DNA of 64,000 nucleotides, taken from assembly GCA_039970095.1 (NCBI GenBank), contig JBDVMP010000046.1, forward strand, positions 1 through 64,000. Reading direction: 5' to 3'. The translations under genes and the position numbers were made by a program. The number at the start of each line of letters is the position of its first letter. Position 1 is the stretch's first letter. This document shows positions 1 through 11,300 of the stretch, piece after piece. Under the pieces are notes generated by a model, which was not told the origin of the DNA, did no database searches, and saw nothing but the letters and a program-made list of their open reading frames with translations. The DNA is from JAMZMI01 sp039970095 (lineage in GTDB: Bacteria > Bacteroidota > Bacteroidia > Cytophagales > Cyclobacteriaceae).

Positions 1-3000
1 ATTGGTGTAAGTATCACCATTACCTATTTCAGTAGATCCAGCATCATCACCGATATTGGCAGTAGTGCTGTAGTACCAAGTGAAAGAGTAGTCAGCTTCA
101 GTTTCCCCTGCACCTAGCGTTACAGCGGCCGTGATAGATCCATTGGCCGTAGTACCAGAGCAGTCTGTATTGTCAGAAGGAGTGAGTGCAACAACCGGCG
201 AAGAAGAGTCATCCCCAATCGTAAACCCTTTACTTGCAAACTCGCAGTTGGTAGTTGTATTTCTTGGAACAATGGTATAGCTGCCAGTAGCTAGTCCGCT
301 AACGTCGTTGATAGTCGTAGAAGTTTCAGTAACGATGAAGTTTCCTCCATTGTCATACAGATCAAATTCATAATCAGCAACATTGCCGGCAACAGCACCT
401 GATCCATAATCTTCGGTTATTCCGGTTACCTCAAAGAATCCATCGTCCAGAGTGTTACAGTTCGTAGCACCGTTTTCGGTACCTGAAACCACCACTGTAG
501 GTGTGTTTGGAGTGAGGGTTACTTCAGCCGTGTTATAACAAGCATCGTTAGGATTAAAAAGGTCGGTAATCAGCACAGTATAAGTGCCGGGCTCAAGGCC
601 AGTAAGTGCATCTGTACCACCAGATGTGGTGGTGTCTGTTTCGATCAGTGTACCTCCGGTTCCAGACCCCTCATACCATTTGAATTCATAAGGACCTGTG
701 TCAGCGTTATTAACAACCGCAGTGATTTCACCGTTTCCGGTTCCACCAGAACATACTGTTGGTTCTTGATCTATGGTAATAGATGCATCAATGGCCGTTA
801 TGCCGTTTCCGATAGTAAATGTTTCCGTATCAGAAACACAACCTGTAACACTATGGGTTACTGTGAGGGTGTAATCTCCAGCATCAACGCCACAAATGAA
901 TGGGTCATTACCACCTACAGGGTTATTGCTCGAGTCAACCCAACTGAAGTTATACTCACCAAAGTTTGGTTGAAGGAATACAGCTTGATTATTATTAGCT
1001 CCACCTGTTGAAGAAGTGAACCCGGCAATTACGTCTGTTTCTCCACCAAAAACATCATCAATGATATTTCCCGTGTAGGTAAACCTCTGGCTTTCGTTAA
1101 CCCAAAGTTCTAAAACCTGATCAGGGCCAGACTGAGTAACGATAATTGAGACATTTAGGGTGTCACCGTGCTCGGAGTTGGTTAGCCCATCTTCAATACT
1201 AGGTAAGAGGGTAGTGAGGTTAGATGTCTCGCCTGGGAACAGCTCAGAAGTTTTGATGTCTCCATTGAAAAACAAATTGGTATGGTCATAGGTGGGGTCA
1301 TACCCATCACCATTTCTCCAGGTATCAAATTCAATGGTTAGCGAAGGGTCAATTTTATCTTCACTTCCTGGAGATCCATTTGCCTCTCCAACTCCAAGAT
1401 TTCCACCAACTCTTCCTCTGGCATCATATCCCCTTGGGTCTCTATGCATAGTAAAAGCAATACCATCAGCACCACTGCCATCTTTACTTCCAAGGAGAAT
1501 TCTAAAATCTAGTCTCAGAGGCTGAGAAAGATCTACAGAATCCCCTAGCCATATTCTACCAAATTGATTATTGGTTTCCGTTGTAAGTTGAAATCCATTT
1601 GTGCCCACTTCGGTAGCATCATCCAGAATTTCCGTATTACATGTCGAGAAGGTCTGCCAGATTTCATCATTAGACCTACCATTTAGTTCTGCCCCTGCAA
1701 GGTCAATAGCAGCTACGACAGAACCGTTCGGATCTGGCCCGCATGTAGTAACGTCTGTAATAGTCGATTCAGATGGTACAATGATTGGTTGTGCTGGAAT
1801 GTTATCAATAAAGTAGGTGTAAGTATTGTAACACCCACTTCCCACGTCCGTCATCAGGAGCGTGTAGTTTTTGTCACCTTCAAGTTTGAAGGCTGATGCA
1901 GACGTTGAAGTTACTGTAGTATTGGTATTGATGACGGTACCTCCAGTGCCCGAACCCTCAAACCATTCAAATGAATAATCACCAGGAACTCCAGTGTCCG
2001 GGGTAACCGTTATTGATCCGTCAAAACCTCCGGCCAAAACCTCGTCACAAACAGTGTTGTTTTTTACGCTAGCTGTTGCGGTTGGTTGGGTAGGAGAGTA
2101 GTTGATAACTATGTTCAGCACATTCGACTCACATCCTTCAGGGCCAACTGCTACAACCGTGTACGTAGAGTCGATAATTCCGGATAATGTTTCTGCCTCT
2201 TCTCCGGCTGCAGTGATACCATTGCTTGTTCCGGATGTTGTGATGTTTTGTCCTCCTGTGCCGCTTCCTTCATACCATGTGAAAGTATATCCTGAAAGGT
2301 CAGCCACAGGTGACCCATTGTAAGAAACCGCAACAGTAGCAGCTCCGGTAGGCCCGTCAGATGCTGTTGGGTCACATGATACGTTTGGTGACTTGCTATC
2401 CAATGAAATAACTGGATAGATCGGTGTTTGACTAATGTTGATGTTGTCAGTGCTACTACATCCTGTAGCATCATCTGTTATTTTCACGTAGTATGTTGTG
2501 CCACTGGATAGTCCTTCAGCTTCACTTGTAGTTCCATTATCCGTAGAGGCAACAGGTGTAGTTAGACCCGCATCGGAGAACCATTCAATGGTGTATCCTA
2601 AAGTCGTAGATCCCCCAAAACCATCATCGGTGTAAGCCTCAGCTATACCATTCGAAGTTCCACCACTACACGCTGTATTGGCCTGCACTTCGTCAATGGA
2701 AAGGGGAGGATAAAAAGGATCATCTGTCATAGTCTTAGTAACAGGCGCACTGCTACACCCAGTGGCTATTTCTGTCGCCACTACGGTATATTGACCAGTT
2801 GCTGATGGGCTGGAGGCAGAAACTCCACTTAATATTTCTCCTGTTTCTCCACCGATAACTGTTGCTGAGGTTGTAGGACCCGCATACCATACATACGTAT
2901 AGTCGGCTGCATCATCTCCCGGCATTTCCACATTAAATGAGCCGGTAGCACTGGAACAATTGGTGTTTGGAGCTACGGTGATACTTGATATAGTTGGATC

Positions 3001-6000
3001 AACGGACGAATCACCTACGATAATGTCTTCATAAGACTGACAGGTTAGTTCATTATTTGTAACTCTTATTCTGTAGGTGCCATCTTTCAGATTTTCAAAA
3101 GTATGTCCGGTAGTTCCATCGAGGACTGTAATATCAGATATGGCTGTGATCTCTGCCCCAGAATCTGAGGTTGCTCCATCAAAAATTTCGTATAAATAGC
3201 CAGTGCCTGGCTCTCCAGATACTGAAGATGAAGTAACGCTGATAGTTCCAGTTCCTGTGGAGTTACAGTTTGCATCGTCTGTTGTGGAGTAAGCAATGGA
3301 AGGAATGTCCTCAACTGTGCTAATGGAAACTGTAGAAGGTACGGTAATACAACTAGAAGTAGTACTCTCCGCTGTAAGTGTATAAAAGCCCTCGGCCAAA
3401 CCTTCAAAAATACCAGTACTATTTGTTTCAACAAGGTCAGCACCATCTGTGGTGAATCCATCGTAAATAGAGTATTCGTAATCCCCGGCTGGGCTCACAG
3501 CACTACTAATATCAACGGACCCATTTGGATTAGCCGCATCACAACTTGTATTGTTAGTTACCCCGGATTCAGGGCAGGTTATATCTGCAGTAGGAAAAGA
3601 TATGTTGGCTCCTCCATTTTTCAGTTTACCTGTATGTCCATTGCCAGTAAGATCAGGAACATCAGTTTCAGATGCAGTAGATCCGATATTATTAAAGTTA
3701 TAATATGCTACAAGTCCATCCTCAGTTCCGTTTAGTTCTCCGCATAATTGTTGGAATAACTCCGTTTGGGAAAGGGCCTTATCATATATGCGCACCTCAT
3801 CAATCTCACCTTTAAACTTTTTTTGACCAATATTTCCATCTCGTCCAATGTACATTGGGTTACCCGTGTCAATTAGGACTCCCGTACCAGAATATGTAGT
3901 TGACCCTATTTCAACCGCATTTACGTAAAGCTTCATTTCACCTGAGGCGGCATCCCAGGTTCCTGCGATTTGAGCCCATCCACTTGCGCTATATCCACTA
4001 TTAATACGTCCTCGGCTACCATCTCCTTGTGTTTTTACCACAAAGGCCAGACCATTGTGGTTGTCTGACCATAGCAAAACTTGTCCTTCTCCTGTCGCTC
4101 CTGAAGAGAACTCCCTTTCATCATTGTTGTAGTTATCCACAGATAAATTTGCCCAGTATGAGATGGTTAAACCATCAGTTACCGGGTTTCCGGCTCCAAA
4201 AAGCTGAGGAAGTTCCACGTAACCGGTGGAGGCTAAAATTATAGATTCTTCTGTGTCAACCGGAGTTTTCAAACTAAACTCTGGTTCTACAAAATCTTGA
4301 GTAAGGCTTCCGGTAATTGTCACTGTACAACCGTCTCTTTCAACAACCACTGTATACGGCCCTTCAGGGAGGTTCGAAACAGTCGATCCGTCAGCGGATA
4401 TTGATGACCCTGAAATAGCTCCAGGTAATAAGTTGTTCGCAACAACGCCATTACCGGCATACCATGTGAAGGTATAACCGGAAACAGTGCCAGCACCATC
4501 TCCATCAGCACTTATGATACCATTGTAGCTATCGCACGAACTGTTTGGGGCATCTTCTGTAATAGTAGGAGTCGGTTGTGTGGTTTGGTTTTCTACCTCA
4601 TAGACTATTGGTTCAGATCCACAACCAGATGAGTTCTCAATAATTCTTAAAGTGTATTGACCAACAGATACTCCACTGTAAGTAGGATTGCCGTCATTGG
4701 TGATTTCATCCTCTGTTGGCTTCAGTGTACCACCATCGTACCAATAGAATTCATAGCCGTTTGTTGACCCATCAATAGTAGCGGTCAAATCTCCTGTACC
4801 GCCGCAAGAAGTCACATGAGTAATGTCCACATTGAGACCGCTGATATCAAAATCTCCAGTTAAGTCTGTGACAGTAATTGGAGTAGCTAAGGAATTTGTA
4901 CACCCGGTTAAATCTTGATAGACGTTAACGGTATATGGAATTGCATCTATATTAAGGAGTGTGTCACCAACACCTACAACCGTGATACCGTCTTGGCTAA
5001 TCCATTCAAAATTGTAACCGTCATAAAGTGTGTCAATAGGGTTTCCATCGATATCTGCTTCTGTGTAAACGAAGGCCCTGATATCACCATCTGGATGTTC
5101 ACAGTCCGTTAGAGGTTGAACGGTATATGCCCAAATGTTAAAAGTAGGGGTGACCCTTAATATTTCTATGACATCAGTAGTGTCGGAGTAGCAATTTGCT
5201 TCTGAAGCAAAACCGACAACTACGTATTCTCCTTCGGTCATATTGATCAAACTACTCCCTGTATAAAGCTCCTGACCAGGGTTGATGTCGGTAGGGTCGT
5301 ACCAAAGAAATTCATATCCATCAGCTTCTGTGAATTGCTTTGTGACTGTCGGCGATGTTCCTTTCACTCGGATATTATCAACAGCCATAACCTCATTGTC
5401 TCGTGAGGTATGGATCAGACATCTTATTTGCAGCGTTGAGCCATTAACTGCTCCATTGGAAGCCTGCGTGTAAGTAAATGAACCAGTTCCGGTATTGGTA
5501 CCGGTGAAGAGCTCATACCCAGCTCCATCAAGATTGTAGTACATCCTGATCCTGTCTTTACTTTTCCCTGAAAACTCACAGTTGTCATTTGATAGCAAAT
5601 CTGCTGTGATCGTTACATCAGTGTAAGCAGAGATGTCTATAACCTCAGATTCCCACTCCAAGTCACCTGCAAGCCAGTTTCCTCCTGTATCCTCCCCTTC
5701 AAAAGCATTGTTTCCGAAGGAGTCATTTACACCATAAAAATCAGGTGTATAGCTACCATCAGGAGTGGAGGTCCACTGAGAGTCTCCGTTGGTGTCTGAC
5801 TGATCTCCCAACGCATCCTGTCCAAGTCCATTTGTTTCAAAATCTTCAAGCCAGAGTGTTTGTTCTCCACCTTCTTCAGTACCTTCAAAGTAGGCTACAG
5901 CCTCGCCATTGTCAGGTTTAGAGTCTAAACATTTCCGGTTGTCCTCGAGCTTTTCAGCACTAATCGTGAATCCGTCAGATTCTACGTCAACATTTCCTAT

Positions 6001-8100
6001 GTTATTATCGTTAGGAGGACATTCAGATAGTCCTTCCTGAGGAGAGAAAGAGGGCCCAGGGGTGTCTCCATAGTCGTTTAATGAGATGTAAAGTGTGAAA
6101 GCTCCTCCTATACCTTCCACATCCATTGTTACCGTTATAATGTCCCCAACTTCAAAGTTTATTATAGTTTCAATTTCTGTATTCAACCTAACAGAAGAAG
6201 CATCGAATGGGTCACCAGCATAAAAAGTTACCGGAAGTGAACCTGAGATGTCGGCATCTCCAGTATTTTCCATGTCGAAGGAAACCTGAAAGTTTGTTCC
6301 AGGGCACACTGATTTCGTTGCGCTGATATTACCGGCCAGATTTATGTCCGGCGATACGTAGGATGGACAACCAGTTTCATCAATATAAGTGGATTGGTTG
6401 AGGAAGCCGTTAAGAGCTCTGTTTTCAATTGGTTCACCTGTTTGGCAATCTTCATCACCAAAAATCCTTGTGTGATCCTGCTGAACGATAGGTATTGTCA
6501 GGTCATCGTTCACGTTTACATTGAAGTAGGCGTGCTGATTCCAGACCTTACGAGAGGGCTGCCATACTTCTCCCGCATCAGCCTCAAAAACCCGCACCTG
6601 AGAGTATTGTGTATTCACATAATTGTTACCATCTATACCCATGTTATCATCAGTAACGCAGGTAACGCATATTTCACTTGCCCCATCTCCGTCAACGTCT
6701 GCAACAACAGGGTATTCCTCTGAGGTTCTGGATACGCAGGCTCTTGATTCTCCTGAAATAACGGCGTTTCCATCGTCATCTGTGGTTATCACAAGTAGAG
6801 ATTCCTCACTTCTATAAACGACTTCTGTTCTTCCATCCCCATTGAAATCAAACATGGTACAGCCTGTAAAACCTGATGAAACCTCTTTTATCCCTGTTTT
6901 CCATAGAAGATCCATTTCTTCATCGAGGGCATATAAAATGTTTCCAGAAACGTACGCCAAATTGAGCTCTCCGTCATCATCAAGGTCTGCAATATTGATC
7001 CTACCGGTACCTCTGCTCCAGTTGTTACCTGTATCTTGATAATAGCCATCACCAATAAGCGCGTCATTTGCTACGTCCCAGGCAAAAACAGTTGTTTGAG
7101 GGTTTCCCTGGTTGTTATCAACAGCTCCGGAAAGGATAATATCAACATTACCATCAAGGTTGAAGTCGGCTGCTGAGATGTATGTTCTATAATATCGAAA
7201 TTCATAGTCCGTCAAGTTATATGGAGCAGCGTTAATTACATCATCAAGACTCTTTTCGAGAGTCAGCGTTCCTGCGTCAATATCAACAGAATAAATCTCT
7301 CCGCCGGTTACAAGCTCTAGTCCATCACAATCCCCATTACATCCTGAACTAAGAATATCTATAGCGAGTGTTCCATAAGCAACGTCATAGTACCATGAGT
7401 ACGTACCCGGACTAGCCTGACCTCCAGCCACTCTAACGGCTCCTGTTTGAGAATTTAAAATTTCATCTTTGTAGTAGAGTTCTGGAACACCATCCTGATT
7501 AAAATCGGCAATACCCGGAATTCCAGGGCCATATTTTTTGGAGGTGACACGATCACTCGCCCATGCAGGGTTCCCATCACAATCGTATGCTCTTACAATG
7601 TAGCTATTGTAGGAATTGTTGTAATCATACTCTGTTACAAACACCCATGCGCATTCATCTCCATTTACGTCACCTAGGGCCACCTGCCAACTCGGGTTGA
7701 AACCCAAGTCTATTTCGACAAGCGTTTCACCGGTTGCACCGTTCAGGTAATACATTTTTTCCTGAATCCAATTGACAGATATAATTTCAGGAATTCCATT
7801 GCCATCCAAATCTCCAACCATTGGTGTGGCATAACTATCAGCTGTTTCATTATCTGAACCCCATTGTAAGCTCATGGCGAAATCCGGAGTGGTTTCAGGG
7901 TCATCCTGACAAACCACAGAGTTACCTAAATAGAAGTCGGAACAGTCTAAGCTGTTGGCGCAAAGTGGGTCATAGCAATCTATGAATCCGTCACCATTAT
8001 TGTCAATTCCATCGGTACAATCCTCCTGTGCAAAGAGGGTAGTTGATAGGAAAACAAGGGAGCAGGTTAGGGTAGTAATCTTACTGTAAAAGCTTTTCAT
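1..8100 (-). CDS. Giant SprB-like surface adhesin, partial (C-terminus beyond the left edge)
   Basis: The frame opens at an ATG at 8100 and stays open for 2700 codons to base 1, so the C-terminus and any sorting domain are not visible. Residues 1-25 form a Sec signal peptide ending in LFAQ. An Asp-rich calcium-binding-like segment (about 26-55, DGIDNNGDGFIDC) precedes FG-GAP/VCBS-type repeats (about 70-600, many D-x-D/N-G-D-G motifs), which probably form a beta-propeller. A jelly-roll-like segment lies at about 735-910, a LamG-like domain at about 1280-1450 and a legume-lectin-like domain at about 2140-2350. SprB-like modules of 80-100 residues with WYxGSGTGG-type strands fill the rest. Known families of this shape are T9SS-exported adhesins used in gliding or attachment. 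The upstream PorP/SprF gene suggests a type B sorting domain beyond the edge, which is inference. The gene could share the upstream transcript or have its own promoter in the 231-bp gap. Confidence 0.9.
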   Translation of the reverse strand, partial: MKSFYSKITTLTCSLVFLSTTLFAQEDCTDGIDNNGDGFIDCYDPLCANSLDCSDFYLGNSVVCQDDPETTPDFAMSLQWGSDNETADSYATPMVGDLDGNGIPEIISVNWIQEKMYYLNGATGETLVEIDLGFNPSWQVALGDVNGDECAWVFVTEYDYNNSYNSYIVRAYDCDGNPAWASDRVTSKKYGPGIPGIADFNQDGVPELYYKDEILNSQTGAVRVAGGQASPGTYSWYYDVAYGTLAIDILSSGCNGDCDGLELVTGGEIYSVDIDAGTLTLEKSLDDVINAAPYNLTDYEFRYYRTYISAADFNLDGNVDIILSGAVDNNQGNPQTTVFAWDVANDALIGDGYYQDTGNNWSRGTGRINIADLDDDGELNLAYVSGNILYALDEEMDLLWKTGIKEVSSGFTGCTMFDFNGDGRTEVVYRSEESLLVITTDDDGNAVISGESRACVSRTSEEYPVVADVDGDGASEICVTCVTDDNMGIDGNNYVNTQYSQVRVFEADAGEVWQPSRKVWNQHAYFNVNVNDDLTIPIVQQDHTRIFGDEDCQTGEPIENRALNGFLNQSTYIDETGCPSYVSPDINLAGNISATKSVCPGTNFQVSFDMENTGDADISGSLPVTFYAGDPFDASSVRLNTEIETIINFEVGDIITVTMDVEGIGGAFTLYISLNDYGDTPGPSFSPQEGLSECPPNDNNIGNVDVESDGFTISAEKLEDNRKCLDSKPDNGEAVAYFEGTEEGGEQTLWLEDFETNGLGQDALGDQSDTNGDSQWTSTPDGSYTPDFYGVNDSFGNNAFEGEDTGGNWLAGDLEWESEVIDISAYTDVTITADLLSNDNCEFSGKSKDRIRMYYNLDGAGYELFTGTNTGTGSFTYTQASNGAVNGSTLQIRCLIHTSRDNEVMAVDNIRVKGTSPTVTKQFTEADGYEFLWYDPTDINPGQELYTGSSLINMTEGEYVVVGFASEANCYSDTTDVIEILRVTPTFNIWAYTVQPLTDCEHPDGDIRAFVYTEADIDGNPIDTLYDGYNFEWISQDGITVVGVGDTLLNIDAIPYTVNVYQDLTGCTNSLATPITVTDLTGDFDISGLNVDITHVTSCGGTGDLTATIDGSTNGYEFYWYDGGTLKPTEDEITNDGNPTYSGVSVGQYTLRIIENSSGCGSEPIVYEVENQTTQPTPTITEDAPNSSCDSYNGIISADGDGAGTVSGYTFTWYAGNGVVANNLLPGAISGSSISADGSTVSNLPEGPYTVVVERDGCTVTITGSLTQDFVEPEFSLKTPVDTEESIILASTGYVELPQLFGAGNPVTDGLTISYWANLSVDNYNNDEREFSSGATGEGQVLLWSDNHNGLAFVVKTQGDGSRGRINSGYSASGWAQIAGTWDAASGEMKLYVNAVEIGSTTYSGTGVLIDTGNPMYIGRDGNIGQKKFKGEIDEVRIYDKALSQTELFQQLCGELNGTEDGLVAYYNFNNIGSTASETDVPDLTGNGHTGKLKNGGANISFPTADITCPESGVTNNTSCDAANPNGSVDISSAVSPAGDYEYSIYDGFTTDGADLVETNSTGIFEGLAEGFYTLTAESTTSSCITVPSTVSISTVEDIPSIAYSTTDDANCNSTGTGTISVTSSSVSGEPGTGYLYEIFDGATSDSGAEITAISDITVLDGTTGHTFENLKDGTYRIRVTNNELTCQSYEDIIVGDSSVDPTISSITVAPNTNCSSATGSFNVEMPGDDAADYTYVWYAGPTTSATVIGGETGEILSGVSASSPSATGQYTVVATEIATGCSSAPVTKTMTDDPFYPPLSIDEVQANTACSGGTSNGIAEAYTDDGFGGSTTLGYTIEWFSDAGLTTPVASTDNGTTSEAEGLSSGTTYYVKITDDATGCSSTDNINISQTPIYPVISLDSKSPNVSCDPTASDGPTGAATVAVSYNGSPVADLSGYTFTWYEGSGTGGQNITTSGTSNGITAAGEEAETLSGIIDSTYTVVAVGPEGCESNVLNIVINYSPTQPTATASVKNNTVCDEVLAGGFDGSITVTPDTGVPGDYSFEWFEGSGTGGTVINTNTTVTSTSASAFKLEGDKNYTLLMTDVGSGCYNTYTYFIDNIPAQPIIVPSESTITDVTTCGPDPNGSVVAAIDLAGAELNGRSNDEIWQTFSTCNTEILDDATEVGTNGFQLTTETNNQFGRIWLGDSVDLSQPLRLDFRILLGSKDGSGADGIAFTMHRDPRGYDARGRVGGNLGVGEANGSPGSEDKIDPSLTIEFDTWRNGDGYDPTYDHTNLFFNGDIKTSELFPGETSNLTTLLPSIEDGLTNSEHGDTLNVSIIVTQSGPDQVLELWVNESQRFTYTGNIIDDVFGGETDVIAGFTSSTGGANNNQAVFLQPNFGEYNFSWVDSSNNPVGGNDPFICGVDAGDYTLTVTHSVTGCVSDTETFTIGNGITAIDASITIDQEPTVCSGGTGNGEITAVVNNADTGPYEFKWYEGSGTGGTLIETDTTTSGGTDALTGLEPGTYTVLITDLFNPNDACYNTAEVTLTPNTPTVVVSGTENGATNCNTLDDGFFEVTGITEDYGSGAVAGNVADYEFDLYDNGGNFIVTETSTTINDVSGLATGSYTIVPRNTTTNCEFASKGFTIGDDSSSPVVALTPSDNTDCSGTTANGSITAAVTLGAGETEADYSFTWYYSTTANIGDDAGSTEIGNGDTYTN

Positions 8101-8331
8101 AACTGTCGTTGGAGATGTATGCATGTATGAATACACATAAATGGGTTCAAGTAACCCACTCGGAAAGGTACTAAAACCCTCTGAAAACCAAAAGGTATGG
8201 GTATTTGAATGAAGTTTTGCGAGTAAATATAAAATGCATTTAAGTAATAAAAAATATAACTTAAATAAGAATAATTTCTAAGAATAGTGAAATAGGGTAT
8301 TTGAATTATGATATATCTGAGATCAGATTTT
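8101..8331. other. Intergenic gap between two surface-protein genes
   Basis: This 231-base AT-rich stretch separates the type B substrate gene from the giant adhesin gene, both on the minus strand. I see no convincing minus-strand terminator in it, so read-through is possible. A short dyad, ATCTG-AGAT-CAGAT, lies at 8315-8328 and is followed by a T run on the plus strand only. An open frame of 93 codons across it has no signal peptide or recognisable domain, and I do not treat it as a gene. Confidence 0.5.
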
Positions 8332-11300
8332 TTATCGAGCCAGCAGAATAGTGCCGGTTTGACTAGAGGATTTATCATCGCATTTTAACACGAAAAAATA
8401 TACACCTTCTACTGCATCTCCACCATTTCCATTGATTTGTCCGTTCCAAACACAGTTGTTAGGGAATGGCGATTGGCCTTCGAACACCCGAGACCCTCGG
8501 CTGTCGAAAATGTAAACGGTGCACCCAGCTTGGCTATCAGAGTTTGTGATTTCCCAGCAATCGTTCTGTGTATCACCATTAGGGGAGAAAGCTTTTCTTG
8601 GCTGAAGCCCTGGTTTTTCAATCACAATGTTTTGTGATTCGGTACATCCATTTCCATCAGTAGCTGTAGCTGTTATGGTGGTAAAAGCGGCACTTGGAAA
8701 CACTTCTGTTGTTTGTCCGGTAGTGGTACTCAATACGTTTAGATCAAGGGCTTCCCACATGTAGTTTGACCCGCCAGCTGTGGCGGCCGTCAAGAGTACC
8801 GATTTGATTCCTGATTCTAGCTGAATGGTATCCTGATCAGCGGTAAAACCTTCTGCTGTGATAGAGATTCCTGAGTCACTGAAGTTACTAATTGAGAGTG
8901 GCTCTGTTTGAGTAGTACAACCTATATCGGTAGTCACATTGGCTGTGATTTCAACTGAGCTTTGACCTTCTACGGTCTTAGCATAAAATGAAGTAGAAGT
9001 ATTTCCTGTCGATACTCCGTCCACAAGCCAGTCTATTGCCTGATAATTGGCTGGTAGAGTAAGTTCCACACTGTCACTTGGACATTTTACAGTTGTGCCT
9101 GAAACGTTGGTAATGTTTACAGTTGGGATGTCTGATACCGTTACATTCAGGGTAATAACATCTGAACACAGGTCCACATCGTCATAGGAAGTTGTGAGTT
9201 CTACTAAATAGGTGCCTGCAGCTGTGAAAGTGTTTGTGGTAGTTAGCCCGGTTGCGGTGTTTCCATCTTTGAAATCCCAGGAATGCGTCACCGCAAATCC
9301 ATCTGCACTAGTAGAAGATTCTGCGCTAAAATCTAAAGGTACGTCCACACAAATCTCACTATTGGCTGAGATCATAGGAACGGGAGGGGCAATGGCAAAA
9401 ACTTCCAATGACTCGCTTGTGGTCGTACACCCTGTGTCATCTGATGTTACTTCAACTGTGTAAACACCACCAGTAGTTTGTACGGTTATGGTTCCTGTGC
9501 TGTTCGATTGGTCTGCTCCATCTTTAAACCATTTCAAACTAAGGCCGTCATATTCCGGTACTTCTAGTGTAATACCCGCACCGTCCGAACAGAAGTTGTC
9601 ATTACCGGATGTATTGGCTATAGATAGGGAAGGAGGAACATCTACATCTACTGTAATAGTACCGGTGTTTCCATAGCAACCGCCTGACTCTTGTACACGA
9701 AGTGAATATATTCCTGCATCCGTGCTAACAGCACTGGAGACGGTTATTGTAGATGTGGTGGCTTCACTTCCGTCTGGCAAAGTCCAGAGATAAGAAGCGC
9801 CTGTTGTCGATGTAGATAAGGTGAAGGCATCACCTCCACAAACAGTACCCGCCTGATTGATATTGATGGTTGGTGCTGCAGCAGGAGTACCTGATATGAG
9901 GCTGTAATTTTGAGTAACAGGATCTGTACAACTTCCGTCTGTCGAGTTCATAGTCAGGGTGATGGGAATTGTTGAGGCACTTCCGCCTGCAACTGTCACA
10001 GAAACGTTTTCAGCAGTGTTGTCATCAAAAGTTACGCCAGCTTCTGTTGAAGACCATGCGTAGGTTACGCCAAAAGCTTTTGGAGCTGACAGATCGAATG
10101 CGATATCGTAACAGAATGAAACATCAGCCGGAGATATGGAAGGGGATAGGCAAGATCTGTTGGTTACCACACTGAATTCTCCCACACCTCCATCAAAGCT
10201 GTTAAATGCAGCGACTATGTCCGGTTTTGCGTCTCCATTAACATCAGCTATGCGTATATTTCTTGTAGCTTTCGTTCCGTCCAGATCAATAAGCACTCCG
10301 GTAGCTAAGCTTAGGTTTCCACCAGAAGAGGTGTTTTCTAAAAGAAGAATTCCTTGAGTTGCTGTTGAGACCGCTAAATCTGGAAGTCCATCACCGTTTA
10401 GGTCGCCTGCTGCTGAGAAGAGTGGGTCAGCTTGATTAATCAAAGTAGCTGAACTGTATGATATTTCTGATTGAGCGTTAGAAGTAGTATTTGAATATAC
10501 ACGAACCATATTCTGAGTTTGTTGAACTACAACTAATTCTGCCAAATCATCGTCAGTTAGATCAACTAAGTTGATACTCGAAGGCGAATTGGAAATACTA
10601 AGTTCGACAGGTGAAGCAAACTGTACATTGCCTTTTGTGCTTTGATTTTTATACGCTAAAATTATTCCTGTTCCTGTGGAAACAACAATATCCGTTGCTC
10701 CGTCACCATTAAGATTTCCGTAATCTATATGGGCCGTGGTTGAAGCGCCGGTTATAGGTAATGTAAAAATGATTGGGGTTGAATTAAAGGAGATGTTGCC
10801 TACAGAGCTTGTGTTTAGGTAGATGATAAATGACGGGTCATTGCGAATTCCCGCAACAACATCTTTTTTTCCATCACCATCAACGTCTACTAATTTGAAA
10901 GTGTTAATTGCTCTATTTCCAGATGTAGTAACTGGGATGTCAATTTCGTAATCGTTCGAAATTGACATTATGGATCCTGAAAAATTATTTCTGAAAAAGG
11001 TCAGATGTCGATTAGTCCTTGCGTCATTTGCACCAATTGCAATATCTGATTTACCATCACCATCCAAATCAGAGCATTCCATGTAGGTCGTAATTAGACC
11101 TACATCAACTGGATTTGCTAAACCAATAGAACCGGGAATAGAAAAGGTAGTTGTACTTACCGTACTTCCATTGCGAAAAGCAAAGATGCTGTTAGATTTG
11201 CTATGGGTACTAATTGCGTCCAAATCCCCATCATCATCCAGATTGCAAAGACAAACGTCCCAAATAAGATTAGTTTTACTTGTGCCCCCTGTCTCTTGAA

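Noticed and set aside
8315..8328. Hairpin plus T run as a terminator for the type B gene
   Set aside because: The T run follows the stem on the plus strand, while the gene runs on the minus strand; the stem is only five bp.
8097..8378. 93-codon minus-strand frame in the gap between the type B protein and the giant adhesin
   Set aside because: It overlaps the end of the type B gene and the start of the adhesin, has Tyr/Ile/Phe-rich composition typical of AT-rich non-coding DNA, and shows no domain.
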